NCBI RefSeq assembly: GCF_020819595.1 | Contig: NZ_JAJHNP010000029.1 | Span: 48,395-112,394 of the forward strand | DNA from: Streptomyces barringtoniae | Lineage (GTDB): Bacteria; Actinomycetota; Actinomycetes; Streptomycetales; Streptomycetaceae | Reading direction: 5' to 3' | Length of the DNA stretch: 64,000 nt | In this document: in pieces, positions 25,729 to 35,517 of the stretch | Layout of the letters: each line of letters begins with the position of its first letter | Position numbering within the stretch: position 1 is the first letter of the stretch | Translations under genes and position numbers: made by a program | The notes under the pieces: model-generated | What the model was told of the DNA's origin: nothing | Databases searched by the model: none | The model's input: the letters and a program-made list of their open reading frames with translations, nothing else

Positions 25729-27450
25729 ATGAGTGTCCGGGAAGTGAGACCTCAGGGCCGACCGCCGGTTCGCGCCGAGGACGAGGACGAGCAGCGGCGG
25801 CTGTCGGTGTTCCACCTCGTCGGGCTGGCGGCCGGGGGCATGATCGGTTCCGGCTGGCTGCTGGGCGCGGACGACGCGTTCCGCCGGGCCGGTTCGGACG
25901 CCTACCTGGCCTGGGTGTTCGGCGGCCTGCTCATGCTGCTGATCGCCGCGGTCATGGTCGAGTTGGGCACCGTCGCCCCCAAGACCGGCGGGTTGATATT
26001 CCTGCCGCTGCAGAGCAGCGGGGCGCTGGTGGCGACCGTGGTCGCGGCCGGCCTGTGGATCTTCTACGCGATCAACCTCTCCAGTGAGGCCGTCGCGATG
26101 ACCAGGGGCCTGTCCTGGAAGGTCCACGGGCTCCTGGACTCTTCCCAGGCGCTCACCCTCAAGGGCTGGGGCTACGCCCTGGTGTTCATGGCGGCGATCT
26201 CCGCGGTGAATCTGGTGGCCCCGCGGATCTTCTTCAGGATCAACTCCTGGCTGACGGTGGTGAAGGTCGTCATCCCCGTCCTGACCGTCGCGCTGCTGAT
26301 CGCTGCCGGCTTCGACCACCGCAGTCCCCACGCGGGTGACGGCGGCACCGGAAAGGGTGCGGGCGCCGCCTTGGCAGCGGTCGTCGGCAGCGGCGTGATC
26401 TTCGCCTACGTCGGCTTCCAGGGACCGCTGGACTTCGCCGGGAACATCAAGCGGTGGGGACGGGGAATCGGTGAGGCGGCCCGGCTCCGCAGGGCGGTCT
26501 TCGGAACGATCACCGGGGCCATGGTCCTGTACATATCGCTTCAGGTCGTCTTCACGAAGTATCAGGCGTCCTACTGGAATCCGGCCGGCACCGAGCCGTC
26601 GCCCTATGCCCAGTTCGCCTACGCCCTCTCCCTGTGGTGGCTCTGGTGGCTGCTCAGGATCGGCGCCGTGATCTCACCCATGGGCGCGGGGCTCGTCTTC
26701 GCCCATGCGCTCACCCGCGAAGTGGCAGCGCTCAGCCGGGCCCATCTCACGCACCGCGGGCTGCAGACCGCCCGCAAGGCGTCCCTGAGGCGGCGGTACG
26801 ACGTGTACTGGCTGGTTCTGGTGGTCGACTTCTTCGTCGCGAGCATCGCGTTGCTGGGGGTCGGCGGCAGCTGGAGCTCCCTCGTCGCGATCACCGGAGT
26901 GCTGACACTGGTCGTCTACGCCGTCCCGGGCGTCGTCCTCGTGTCGCTCCGCGACCACCTGACCGGCTGGTCCCCCCTGCGCCGTGGCGTCCGCGAGGTC
27001 CTGGCGCGGGCCGGTTTCGCGCTGATCGCACTGATCCTCTACGGGGCGGGCTGGGCCCCCCTGTGGCGGGGCATGGCGACCCTCACGGTGGGCTGCGCCC
27101 TGCTGCTGTGCCTGCCGTTCCTCGCCCGCCGGCTGCCCGCCTTCGGCCGGATGTACGACGCGAAGGTGCACGTGACGCTGTTTCGGCACTGGCGCACCAG
27201 CCCCGCCGCCCAGGCCGCGCTCTGGCTGATCGGCCACCTCGCGGTGCTGACGCTGCTGACGCTGCTGGGCGATTCCTCGGTCGGTGTGCTCCCCAAGCTC
27301 CTCGGGGGGTTCCTGGCCGTTGCCGCTGCGCTCGCTGCCTTCGAGGGCCTGGTCGACGCGTCCAGACGCCACATGGCCGAAGTGGCGCCCATGCTGCCGA
27401 CGCCGGGCACCGGCCGACCCGCCGCGGCCGCTAGCGCAGCGAACGAATGA
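25729..27450 (+). CDS. APC-superfamily amino acid permease
   Basis: A 573-residue integral membrane protein. From ATG 25729 it starts with a charged 28-residue tail and then LSVFHLVGLAAGGMIGSGWL, the N-terminal APC signature with the unwound 'GxIGSG' substrate-binding turn. About 12 hydrophobic segments follow, and a C-terminal tail. FAYVGFQGPLDFAGNIKRWG corresponds to the TM6 'G(F/Y)xGxxxxxxxxxE' region, where the usual Glu is Asp. Substrate not predictable. An in-frame GTG at 25687 would add 14 residues. The end overlaps the convergent helical-protein gene by 20 bases, so both 3' ends share sequence. Confidence 0.85.
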   Translation: MSVREVRPQGRPPVRAEDEDEQRRLSVFHLVGLAAGGMIGSGWLLGADDAFRRAGSDAYLAWVFGGLLMLLIAAVMVELGTVAPKTGGLIFLPLQSSGALVATVVAAGLWIFYAINLSSEAVAMTRGLSWKVHGLLDSSQALTLKGWGYALVFMAAISAVNLVAPRIFFRINSWLTVVKVVIPVLTVALLIAAGFDHRSPHAGDGGTGKGAGAALAAVVGSGVIFAYVGFQGPLDFAGNIKRWGRGIGEAARLRRAVFGTITGAMVLYISLQVVFTKYQASYWNPAGTEPSPYAQFAYALSLWWLWWLLRIGAVISPMGAGLVFAHALTREVAALSRAHLTHRGLQTARKASLRRRYDVYWLVLVVDFFVASIALLGVGGSWSSLVAITGVLTLVVYAVPGVVLVSLRDHLTGWSPLRRGVREVLARAGFALIALILYGAGWAPLWRGMATLTVGCALLLCLPFLARRLPAFGRMYDAKVHVTLFRHWRTSPAAQAALWLIGHLAVLTLLTLLGDSSVGVLPKLLGGFLAVAAALAAFEGLVDASRRHMAEVAPMLPTPGTGRPAAAASAANE

Positions 27451-29152
27451 CTTCCGTGGCCTCCGCCTCGAATCCCCTGCCGCGCAGCTCCCGGACCGCC
27501 TCCTCCCGGCGGTTCGCATCGGACCAGCGGCCCACCGTGGCACGGAGCAGGAAATGCCTGTCCTCTTCCTCCATGGTGCTGGTGCGCAGCCGGTCGACGA
27601 CCAGCGCCACGTCCTGAGGGGTGACACGCTGCTCGTTCTCCAGGCATCGTTCCAGCAGGTCCCAGCCGTCGCGGGGCAGCGCCGCGCCGTACAGGCAGGC
27701 GGCGATCTCGGCGATGACCGCACCCGAACCCCGGATCACGCCGACGGGGTCGGAGGGGTCCGCCAGTTCCTTGCAGGCCAGATCTACGGCCTCGGCGCGG
27801 CCGTGGCCCCGCAGCCCTGTGACGTACTCGACGAAGAGTCCGGCGTCGGCGCCCTTTTCGAGGACGCGCGCGGCAAGTCGCTGGGCGATCGTCTGGGCCG
27901 CACGGTTGCGGTCCCTCGGCCGCTCGATCCTGACCAGCAGACCGGCCAGATCGGCTCCGGAGCGGCCGTCGGTGTGCACCGCGGCGGCGATGCGAAGCAG
28001 CCTCCTGCATTCCGGCTGGGCGTTGAAGTTGCCCAGTACCGTGTCCAGGTAGTCGAGTTCCACCGGCGAGCGCGGCCCGGCCGCTCGCGCCGTCCCCCTG
28101 GCCACGATGTCGGCGAGCAGGTCCTTGGTCGTCCTGGTGAGGGCCTCTGAGCGGTGCCAGGCGATGACGATCTCCGCCAGGTGCTCCACGTTGTCGCGCG
28201 ACGCGGCGTGCTCCCGGATCAGCACGCACTTCTCGGCGGACCCCTGCCTGGCCAGCTGGCCGCAGATTTCCGCGATGTCGTGCTGGGACAGCCGGGTGCC
28301 GACATGCTCCACCAGAGTGTCGGGACTGTCGGTCCGGGTGGCGACCAGATGGGCGACGATCCGTCTCGTCTCGGGTACGTGATCCGGAATCCGCAACTGT
28401 GCGTCGACCCACTCCTCCAGGATCCGCTCGGAGGGACTGAGCTGGTGCAGCGCGCCGGCGAGGTCCTGGAACTCCCTGGGAATGGTGTATGAGGCCTGCA
28501 ACGGCACATGTGCGTGCTCGGTGATCGCGACGAGGGTCTGACGGAGCAGCTCGGCGGCTTCTTCCGCGCACTTCTCGTCTCGGAGCGCGATGTAGAGGAG
28601 GGCCTTGTCGAGGTTGGTCCGCCCCGAACTCGGTGTGGTGAACACGCGCAGCGTCCTGTCCACCAGCTCGCTCTTCCCGGCGCGACGGCACTCCCGGACG
28701 AAGACGGCGACGTCGAGCACCGTGCGCTGGCAGGCGATGTCGTGGATGACGCCGTCCGTCAGCCGTGGGTGCCCGCCCGCACTGGCACGCTCGGCATCCC
28801 ATTGCCGGATGGCGAGTTCCGCGGCATGAATGATGTTCCGGCTCAGCGCCGCCGTGGCCACCATGTTGACGGCGTCCCGGTAGTCGAAACTCACCGCGCA
28901 CTCGATGAGCCGGTCGATGGTGCTGAGCATGGCGAACGCGTGCAGGGCCCTGATCGCGTTGGCGGGCCGGGGTTTCTCGCTGCTCTCGGTGACGGGCCGC
29001 TCGCCCTCCCGCATGGCCTGCATGCGCTCCTTGAAGGCGGCGACCGAGCACTTGGTCACCCATTCGTAGCCGAAGCCCCACGGCTCCGCCGTACCGTCAC
29101 CCTCGGAACTCCTGGCCACGGGAGAGCCCACGGGTGTCTGGCCCTCCGTCAT
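27431..29152 (-). CDS. helical-repeat protein of a caspase/EACC1 operon, function unknown
   Basis: A 573-residue protein starting at ATG 29152 in an ATGA overlap with the caspase gene. Not recognised as a named family. It appears fully helical and soluble, with repeated units of about 35 to 40 residues in a TPR/pentatricopeptide-like cadence (for example RAGKSELVDRTLRVFTTPSS, EICGQLARQGSAEKCVLIRE and CAEEAAELLRQTLV). No catalytic motif is seen. Coupling with a peptidase suggests a substrate, sensor or scaffold. Its 3' end overlaps the convergent permease gene by 20 bases. Confidence 0.7.
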   Translation of the reverse strand: MTEGQTPVGSPVARSSEGDGTAEPWGFGYEWVTKCSVAAFKERMQAMREGERPVTESSEKPRPANAIRALHAFAMLSTIDRLIECAVSFDYRDAVNMVATAALSRNIIHAAELAIRQWDAERASAGGHPRLTDGVIHDIACQRTVLDVAVFVRECRRAGKSELVDRTLRVFTTPSSGRTNLDKALLYIALRDEKCAEEAAELLRQTLVAITEHAHVPLQASYTIPREFQDLAGALHQLSPSERILEEWVDAQLRIPDHVPETRRIVAHLVATRTDSPDTLVEHVGTRLSQHDIAEICGQLARQGSAEKCVLIREHAASRDNVEHLAEIVIAWHRSEALTRTTKDLLADIVARGTARAAGPRSPVELDYLDTVLGNFNAQPECRRLLRIAAAVHTDGRSGADLAGLLVRIERPRDRNRAAQTIAQRLAARVLEKGADAGLFVEYVTGLRGHGRAEAVDLACKELADPSDPVGVIRGSGAVIAEIAACLYGAALPRDGWDLLERCLENEQRVTPQDVALVVDRLRTSTMEEEDRHFLLRATVGRWSDANRREEAVRELRGRGFEAEATEVIRSLR

Positions 29153-30177
29153 ACGCGCAGTGCCTTCTCCACCTGGTTCCAGTAGCGGGCAAAGGCATGG
29201 GGCGAGCTGAACGCCTGGTTTGCCCTGACGTCGATGTGCCGCGCGAGGTGCCGGCTGGCCTCGTCCGGCCTGGAGCTGAGCAGTGCCACCACGTCGCCGG
29301 TCTTCCGCTCGTCCTTCAGCAGTTCATCCAGGCGGGAGTCCCGGTCCATCATCAACGTCCTGACCCAGTCCTCGGGGTCGACCGGGAGTTGCGGGACCGG
29401 ATCGCGCTTCTTGAGCTCCATCTGGTTGGTGAAGAGCGGAGTGCCGTCACGGGCGTCGTTCAGCGACATCCTCGGTACCTGGTGCTGGGCACCTGTGCAG
29501 TTCTCCATCTCCTTCTTCACCGCCTCCCGCAGGAGGCCGATGGTGAGCTGGTGATTGTGGTCCCTCGTGCCATCCTGCAGTATGTGCAGCAGATGCCCGC
29601 TGAACGGTGTGCACTTGGCGAGATTCCCCGGCAGGGCCGAGCAACCCTCAGCAGGTGCGAAACTGGCGTTCTTGACGGCCGTGAACACACAGGTGCCCTC
29701 GTCCAGCGCGCCCAGGACTCCGGGAAGAACGGCCTCCTCCCCCAGCTGGGGCAGCAGGTTCGAGTAACAGCAGTCGGCGATCAGGACCTTCAGCCTCGCC
29801 CTGGCCTTGCGCATGACGCGGTAGACATACCAACTGGAGAGCCATGTCCAGGGCTTGTCCCGGTAGGACGAGCCCAGGGAGAAATGGACCTGCGCGCCGG
29901 GAACGTCACTCCAGTACTGACCGTGGCCGACATACACCACCAGGAAGATGTCGTCGGGACCCGTCTCGTCCGCGGCCTCCTGCAACGCCCTCATCACGCC
30001 GTCAGCCGTCTGGACCTCGTCCTCGGTCAGGACCCGGCAGCAGTCGGCACCCCACATCTCGTCGCCCGCGAGAACCTCGCCGTACATGCGCGCGCTCTCG
30101 CCGATCGGCGGATGGCTGTCCAAACCCGAACCGACGGCGTACCCCGCCGGTCCTATGACCACCGCACGGGACGCCAT
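29149..30177 (-). CDS. caspase-like peptidase (C14 family, EACC1-associated type)
   Basis: A 342-residue protein, start ATG 30177 one base after the EACC1-like gene; the longer frame would overlap that gene. The fold is caspase-like: an opening strand RAVVIGP, the catalytic-His motif FLVVYVGHGQ (His85), and the catalytic-Cys motif VLIADCCYSN (Cys137, preceded by Asp135). The C-terminal 130 residues after about 215 are helical and include a conserved-looking LTIGLLREAVKKEMEN and TPLFTNQM, which matches the pattern seen in bacterial caspases where 'P.(L/F)...G' follows the p20/p10 core. No signal peptide or membrane segment. Bacterial members are implicated in conflict and cell death. Specificity (Arg/Lys or Asp) cannot be read from sequence. 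Confidence 0.85.
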   Translation of the reverse strand: MASRAVVIGPAGYAVGSGLDSHPPIGESARMYGEVLAGDEMWGADCCRVLTEDEVQTADGVMRALQEAADETGPDDIFLVVYVGHGQYWSDVPGAQVHFSLGSSYRDKPWTWLSSWYVYRVMRKARARLKVLIADCCYSNLLPQLGEEAVLPGVLGALDEGTCVFTAVKNASFAPAEGCSALPGNLAKCTPFSGHLLHILQDGTRDHNHQLTIGLLREAVKKEMENCTGAQHQVPRMSLNDARDGTPLFTNQMELKKRDPVPQLPVDPEDWVRTLMMDRDSRLDELLKDERKTGDVVALLSSRPDEASRHLARHIDVRANQAFSSPHAFARYWNQVEKALRV

Positions 30178-30178
30178 C

Positions 30179-30511
30179 TCAGCCGTCCAGCCCTTCCGCC
30201 GTCGGCTGGGCAGCGGAGTCGGGCACGGACTCGGTGCCGATCGAGGTCTCGGGCGGATCCAGCCGCTCACCGCGCCATCGCTCGACAACCCGTTTCACGG
30301 CGTCCACCGCGGCCGACACGGTCATCTCGGTCGCCTTGCCGACCGCGGCCACGAGGACGATCTCGACGATGCCGCCGGTCAGCACCTTGCCCTGGTCGAC
30401 GGCCGACGAGCGCCACGGCAGACCGGTCTCCGCCGCCAGCTCTTCAAGCATCCGGTCCAGATCGTCCAGACCGGTCAGCCCCTTGACGGTCACCGAGATC
30501 CTCGTAGCCAT
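30179..30511 (-). CDS. EACC1-like small protein (effector-associated constant component 1)
   Basis: A 110-residue protein and first gene of the caspase operon. It has the compact layout of effector-associated small proteins: an N-terminal strand (RISVTVKGL), a helix with LDRMLEELAAETGL, and a long hydrophobic-helical segment (LTGGIVEIVLVAAVGKATEM and TVSAAVDAVKRVVERWRGER), then a disordered tail. In actinobacteria proteins of this type are encoded immediately before caspase or trypsin-like effectors, where they are thought to recruit or regulate the effector. The family name is a recognition by pattern and context and has not been tested by a profile search. Confidence 0.6.
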   Translation of the reverse strand: MATRISVTVKGLTGLDDLDRMLEELAAETGLPWRSSAVDQGKVLTGGIVEIVLVAAVGKATEMTVSAAVDAVKRVVERWRGERLDPPETSIGTESVPDSAAQPTAEGLDG

Positions 30512-30683
30512 GCCAATGCCCCCGCCTCGAGCTCAGGTCCACCACCAGGACGCCGAAGCCGGTTGCGCAGTGCCCCGCGTCAACGCCCGTACCAGCGTAC
30601 CCACCAGGGCAAGCCGCCCCGGCGTGATGAGCCTGCCCCGGCCCCGGCCCGGCGGCAGCGGCATCGGGAAGGCACCCGCCGCA

Positions 30684-33617
30684 TCAGTCCTTCTCGCGCA
30701 GCCGGGCCGCCAGGGAGGTCAGCGGCTCGGTCTCCTCGGTGTGGCCCAGGGCGGTGAGGCGGGAGACCGCCGCGTCGAGGCGGCTGCGGGCGGGGGCGGG
30801 GCGTTCCAGGTAGATGCCCTCCACGGCGCCCGCGAGACGGACGCACTCGGCCCACTCGCCGGCGTGGTCCGCGTCGGGTCCCGGTTCGCCGAGCAGGGTG
30901 AGGGCCTTGTCCAGGGCGGCCAGGGCGGTCTCGTACTCACGGGCGTAGGCGTTGACCCGTCCGTGTTCGTAGGCCAGGGCAGGGTCCAGGGCGCGGCCGC
31001 GGACCTCGTACCCCGCGGCGCGGGCCTCGTCGGCGATCCTGCCCGCGTCGGCGAGGAAGGCGAGGGCGTCGGCGAGGCCGTCGGAACCCTGCTGCTGGGC
31101 CTGGAGGCGGGCGAGTTCACGCAGGCAGCTGCTGAGCTGCTCGTGGCGCGGGGCCCGGACGTGGGCGGCGAGGGCCTGGTTCGCGGCCTCGCGGGCCCGG
31201 CCGAACTGGCCGGATTCGGCGAGGAGTACGGCGGTCTCCGCGGCGATCATGGCGTGGCTCCCGGGGTCGTCGTCCCAGCCGGCCGACTCGGCCGCGAGGG
31301 CGGCGAACTCCGCCGTGGCGGCCTTGAGGTCCGCGCCCGCGTGCAGCGCGCGGGCGCGGGTCAGGCGCAGCTGGGCGACGAGCCGGTCGTCCAGCTCTCC
31401 GGCGGCGACGTCCGGTTCGGCCAGGAGGGAGTCGAGCAGAGCGATGCAGTCCTCGACGCGGCCCAGGTCGAGGCTGAGCTGGGCGGCGTTGCTGTAGGAG
31501 CAGAACGCGTCCGTCCGGCTGCCGTGGCGCAGTTCCAGCTCCGCGGAGCGCGTCAGGTGCCGCAGTGCCTCGTGGGGGCGGCCCAGGTGCATGCAGGTCT
31601 CGGCCAGATCACCGTGGAGGCGGGCGGTGTCGACCGTGGCGGTCGGCCAGTCGGCGGCCAGGCGCAGGCTCTCGGTCAGGTCCGCGTGCGCGGCCTGCGC
31701 GTCCCCGAGGCCGAGCCGGATCCGGGCGCGCAGGCCGAGCGTGCGGGGCAGGTGCCAGGCGGGGCCGTGCGCCCTCAGCCGGTCCAGGAGGGCGTCGGTC
31801 TCCGTGACCGCGGTGGGCAGATCGCCGGAAAGGGCGTACGTACTCGCCCGCAGCATCAGGGCGCCGGATACCTGTCCGGCGATGTCGTGCCGGGTGGCGA
31901 AGGCGAGCAGCAGGTCCACCTCGGCGAGGACCGGCGCGAGATGCTCCTCGTCGCCCGACGTCTGCAGACGCAGGCCGAGCGCGGTCGCCCGCAGCCGTAG
32001 CATGCGGGCCTCCTGGTACGGGGCGAGGCCGGGCGTCTCCTCGTGCAGTCGGACGAGGGCGGCGTGGGCGGCGGTCAGCGCGGCGGCCTTCGCCTCGGCT
32101 CCGTCGGCACCCTCGGCGGGGATCCCGCCCGCGGGGAGCAGGACGCAGGCGCGGGCGAGCGCCGCATGACCGGGCGCTCCGGCCTCGTCGTACAGGCTCG
32201 CGGCCTCCTCGTACAGGGCGGCGGCTTCGTCGGCCCCGTCCTTCTCCCCCGCCCGGCTCGCCTGGTCGGCCAGCAGGTCCGCGCGCAGCCGTACGAGCGG
32301 TCCCACGGCCGGGTCGTCGGGGTGGGCGTAGTCGGGGGCGGCGACGAGCGTGCGCAGCCGTGCCCAGCAGGCCGCCGCGTCCGGATGCCCCTGCTCGTCC
32401 AACGTCCGGGCGCGGGCGATGAGTTCGGGCAGCGGCTCGGGGACGGTGGCGGCCGTGCGGGCGGCGGGCGCGGCAGCCGGGGCGGCCGGGGCCACGTCGT
32501 CGAGGCCGCGGGCGCGCAGGGTCAGTTCCAGTGCGTCCAGGAGTGGGGCACGGTCCAGGCGGGTGCTGCGCCGGTCGGTGTGGGCCGTGGTTCCGTTGCG
32601 GGCGTCGAAGCGGGCGGCGAGGTCGTCGGCGCGGCCACGCACCTCGGCGCGGAGTCCGGCCACCGTCCAGGTGCGGCCCGCGTATCCGGCGGCCGGCAGC
32701 TCGCCGTGGCCGAGGAATTCGACGCGCTGGAGGAGGACCTCCACTCCGGTGAGGAAGTCGAGCAGGTCCAGCGGCGAGTCGACGTCGTCGAACAGGCTCC
32801 GGTTCTCGGCGAGCAGTTCCAGGCCGCGTGCCTCGTTGCCGGTCAGCGCGCAGAACTCCAGGTGCCGGCCGACCTCCCCGGACATCGACGGATTGCGGCG
32901 GCACCCGCGGTAACCGGCCAGGTGCAGCTCGCGGGCCCGGTCGGTGCTGCCGGTGCGCAGCAGGGGAAGCAGCGCGTACGAGACGGAGCGGGCGGGCTCC
33001 TCCTGGCAGGATTCCTTCCCGGCCAGCACGGGCTCCCAGGTGCGCAGCGCCCTCTCGTCGTCGCCGGCCGCGAGGTGGTACAGAGCGCGCTCGCAGATCT
33101 CGCAGGCCTCGCAGTCGCTGAGCCTGGTGCGGGTACGGCCCGCCCACAGCTCGTAGGCGAGAGTGGTGTCCTCGCCGACGTGGGCGGCGAGCTGGTACGC
33201 CTGTCCGTAGTAGGGCTGGAGTTCGAGGCCGGCCTTCTCGTACCGGTCGCGCATCTCCGTCAGCCATTGGCGCAGGCTGGCCAGCGGTATCTCGGGCAGC
33301 TGGCGCAGGGCGTGGGCCACCCATTTGAACCGCCAGAACAGCAGGTGGCGCAGGCGCTCGTCGAAGACGTCGGGCTGCTCGTCGAAGAGGGTGAGCAGGC
33401 GGGCGAAGACGACGGGTGACTTCCTGGGTTCGGAGCCGTAGTTGTACGCCTTCTGGAGTGCGAGGAGCGCGTCGACGAGCGGGACGGGCTCCGTGAACTG
33501 CTCGGCTGCGTCGACCAGTTCCTCGGCCGTGACGGTGCGGGTACGGCCGTAGGGGCGCCGGTCGTTCTCCTGGAGCGCCCGGTACAGCTCGTCGGTGGTC
33601 TGGGGTGCGGTCGGCAT
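30684..33617 (-). CDS. large TPR-type protein (977 aa) coupled to HSP90
   Basis: A 977-residue soluble protein that starts 2 bases after the HSP90 stop. The N-terminal 260 residues are an unfamiliar helical domain with a Cys cluster (SDCEACEICERALYHLAAGD). The rest carries TPR-like helical pairs, for example DLTESLRLAADWPTATVDTA, LHGDLAETCMHLGRPHEALR, and AREYETALAALDKALTLLGE. The middle (about 350 to 500) is Ala/Pro-rich. In eukaryotes and in some bacteria TPR proteins bind the chaperone HSP90; here the tight coupling suggests a dedicated cofactor or client adaptor. Function unknown. Confidence 0.75.
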   Translation of the reverse strand: MPTAPQTTDELYRALQENDRRPYGRTRTVTAEELVDAAEQFTEPVPLVDALLALQKAYNYGSEPRKSPVVFARLLTLFDEQPDVFDERLRHLLFWRFKWVAHALRQLPEIPLASLRQWLTEMRDRYEKAGLELQPYYGQAYQLAAHVGEDTTLAYELWAGRTRTRLSDCEACEICERALYHLAAGDDERALRTWEPVLAGKESCQEEPARSVSYALLPLLRTGSTDRARELHLAGYRGCRRNPSMSGEVGRHLEFCALTGNEARGLELLAENRSLFDDVDSPLDLLDFLTGVEVLLQRVEFLGHGELPAAGYAGRTWTVAGLRAEVRGRADDLAARFDARNGTTAHTDRRSTRLDRAPLLDALELTLRARGLDDVAPAAPAAAPAARTAATVPEPLPELIARARTLDEQGHPDAAACWARLRTLVAAPDYAHPDDPAVGPLVRLRADLLADQASRAGEKDGADEAAALYEEAASLYDEAGAPGHAALARACVLLPAGGIPAEGADGAEAKAAALTAAHAALVRLHEETPGLAPYQEARMLRLRATALGLRLQTSGDEEHLAPVLAEVDLLLAFATRHDIAGQVSGALMLRASTYALSGDLPTAVTETDALLDRLRAHGPAWHLPRTLGLRARIRLGLGDAQAAHADLTESLRLAADWPTATVDTARLHGDLAETCMHLGRPHEALRHLTRSAELELRHGSRTDAFCSYSNAAQLSLDLGRVEDCIALLDSLLAEPDVAAGELDDRLVAQLRLTRARALHAGADLKAATAEFAALAAESAGWDDDPGSHAMIAAETAVLLAESGQFGRAREAANQALAAHVRAPRHEQLSSCLRELARLQAQQQGSDGLADALAFLADAGRIADEARAAGYEVRGRALDPALAYEHGRVNAYAREYETALAALDKALTLLGEPGPDADHAGEWAECVRLAGAVEGIYLERPAPARSRLDAAVSRLTALGHTEETEPLTSLAARLREKD

Positions 33618-33619
33618 CG

Positions 33620-35467
33620 TCAGCTGTCCTTGCGGAGGGCGTGGGCGAGAAGGTCGAGGAAGGAGCGGTTGATGAGGCTCGATTCGGCGGGCCGGAGCGG
33701 GCGCCGGGACAGCATCGCGGCCTGCCCGTAGAGGGCTTCGGCGCTGGTGCGGGCCAGTTCGGGTTCGTCGATGGTGACGGCCGTACGGACCAGCGGATTG
33801 AGCTGGTTGAGGATCAGCTGGGCCCGCGGGGCCTCCTGACGCAGGTGGCCGAGGATGTCACCCCACAGGCCGCCCTGCTGCTCGCGGGCGAGCTGGGAAC
33901 GGGTGCGCTCGTGCCGGGCCTCGCGGCTGTCGAGGAGGAGGGCCGGGGCGGAGGCGGGCTGGAAGGTGCGCAGCGCGACGTCGCAGTCGAAGACGGAGAG
34001 GGCGTCGCGGGCCAGGGCGAGGTAGGCCGCGGCGGCCAGTTCCGTCTCCCGGTCGACGGGGTCGAGGTGGGCGGTGAGCGTCGCCGGATCGAGGTCGGCG
34101 ACGCTGACCTCCGGCCTGATCTCCGGCAGCCGGTGGACCAGTTCACGGTCGTAGGTGTAGCCGCCGTTGACGACGCCGAGCCCGGCGGCCGAGGCGATCG
34201 CCGCGACCTGCCGGAACTCCTCCACGCTGGACGTCACGAGCACGGTGCGGTGGGTGCGCGCGAACTCGTCCAGCGTGGCGTGTCCGTCGGTGGTCTCGAA
34301 CGGCAGCCACGGCAGCAGCATCCGCAGGATCTCGTCGTCGTGCACCGCCAGCGACTTCACGGCCAGGTGGTGGGCCTGGAGGAAGCGGCCGAGGAGCTCC
34401 GGGTCGCTGGCGGCGGTCCGGGCGATCCACGCGCGCAGCCGTTCGGCGAGGGCGTCACGGACCGCGGCGAGGGTGTCGTCCTCGTACAGGGACTCGCGGG
34501 ACGCCGTCGGGCGCAGGCTCTCGGCGTCGACGACGCAGCGGACGAAGAACGCCCACTCGGGCAGGATCTCCTGGGCCTGCTCGGACAGCAGCATGCCCTT
34601 GACGTGCACGCGGTGGCCGTGGCGGCGCCCGGCCGGCACCGCCTCGGGCAGCACGCACGCGATGCCCTTCAGGCCCACGGCCGGCAGGTCCAGCTCGATG
34701 GTGTCCAGCGGCGTGAACCCGAAGACGTCTTCGCCGTACGCGGCGAGCGCGCGGGAGCGGGCTCCCGGCGTGGGGTACGTGCGCGCCCAGGGGGCGGGCT
34801 CGGGATTGACGGCCGAGCCCGGGCCGCCCGTGCCGCCGTCGAAGCTCACCGGGTGGCGCAGCAGGGAGCCGAAGTGCCGGGCGAGCGCCTGCACCTGGAG
34901 CGGCCGGGTCCATTCGCCCGCGTCGGCGCGGGGCGTCAGCGTGACGGTGGTGCCGGGCTGGGGGCGGGCGGAGGCGGGCAGGGTGCGGACGGTGTAGCTG
35001 CCGTCGCCGCGGCCCCGCCACTCCACGGCGGGGGCGCCCGGGGTGCGGGCGGAACGGCTCAGGACGTGGATCTCGTCCGCGACCAGGAAGCAGGAGAGCA
35101 GGCCGATGCCGAACTGGCCGATGAAGTCGGCGCGTTGCTCGGCGATCCCGTCGGCGCGCTTGCTGCTGCGGCCGATCGTGGCGAGGAAGGTGTGCACGTC
35201 GGCCTCGGTGAGGCCGACACCGTCGTCCTCGACCCGGACCACCGAACCGTCGGCGTACAGGCGGATGCCGAACGCGTCGGCGGGGGCGGCCGGTTCGAGG
35301 CCGTGCCGTGCGGTCAGCGCGTCCACCGCGTTCTGCAGGAGTTCGCGCAGGTAGACGCGGGGGCTGGAGTAGAGGTGGTGGGAGAGGAGGTCGACGAGGC
35401 CGCGCAGATCCACCTGGAAGGTGCGGTCGGCGCCGGCCGGGCTCAACGGGGTTTCGGGCAGAGTCAT
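33620..35467 (-). CDS. HSP90-family ATPase (HtpG-like)
   Basis: A 615-residue protein, start ATG 35467. The N-terminal GHKL ATPase motifs are intact: YLRELLQNAVDAL (Glu/Asn box), VEDDGVGLTEADVHTFLATI (Asp and Gly box), SKRADG and IGQFGIGLLSCFLVADEI (glycine box). The middle domain has ILPEWAFFVRCVVDAESLRP followed by TASRES, the conserved HSP90 'LPLNVSRE'-equivalent loop with the catalytic Arg region. The C-terminal dimerisation domain is shorter and divergent from housekeeping HtpG. Such actinobacterial HSP90 variants are typically encoded with TPR genes, as here. Role could be stress protection or regulation of the coupled TPR protein. Confidence 0.9.
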   Translation of the reverse strand: MTLPETPLSPAGADRTFQVDLRGLVDLLSHHLYSSPRVYLRELLQNAVDALTARHGLEPAAPADAFGIRLYADGSVVRVEDDGVGLTEADVHTFLATIGRSSKRADGIAEQRADFIGQFGIGLLSCFLVADEIHVLSRSARTPGAPAVEWRGRGDGSYTVRTLPASARPQPGTTVTLTPRADAGEWTRPLQVQALARHFGSLLRHPVSFDGGTGGPGSAVNPEPAPWARTYPTPGARSRALAAYGEDVFGFTPLDTIELDLPAVGLKGIACVLPEAVPAGRRHGHRVHVKGMLLSEQAQEILPEWAFFVRCVVDAESLRPTASRESLYEDDTLAAVRDALAERLRAWIARTAASDPELLGRFLQAHHLAVKSLAVHDDEILRMLLPWLPFETTDGHATLDEFARTHRTVLVTSSVEEFRQVAAIASAAGLGVVNGGYTYDRELVHRLPEIRPEVSVADLDPATLTAHLDPVDRETELAAAAYLALARDALSVFDCDVALRTFQPASAPALLLDSREARHERTRSQLAREQQGGLWGDILGHLRQEAPRAQLILNQLNPLVRTAVTIDEPELARTSAEALYGQAAMLSRRPLRPAESSLINRSFLDLLAHALRKDS

Positions 35468-35517
35468 CGGGCAGTCCGGGGTGAGGTGAGCGACAGGCGG
35501 CGGGTGGGGTGGCGGGT

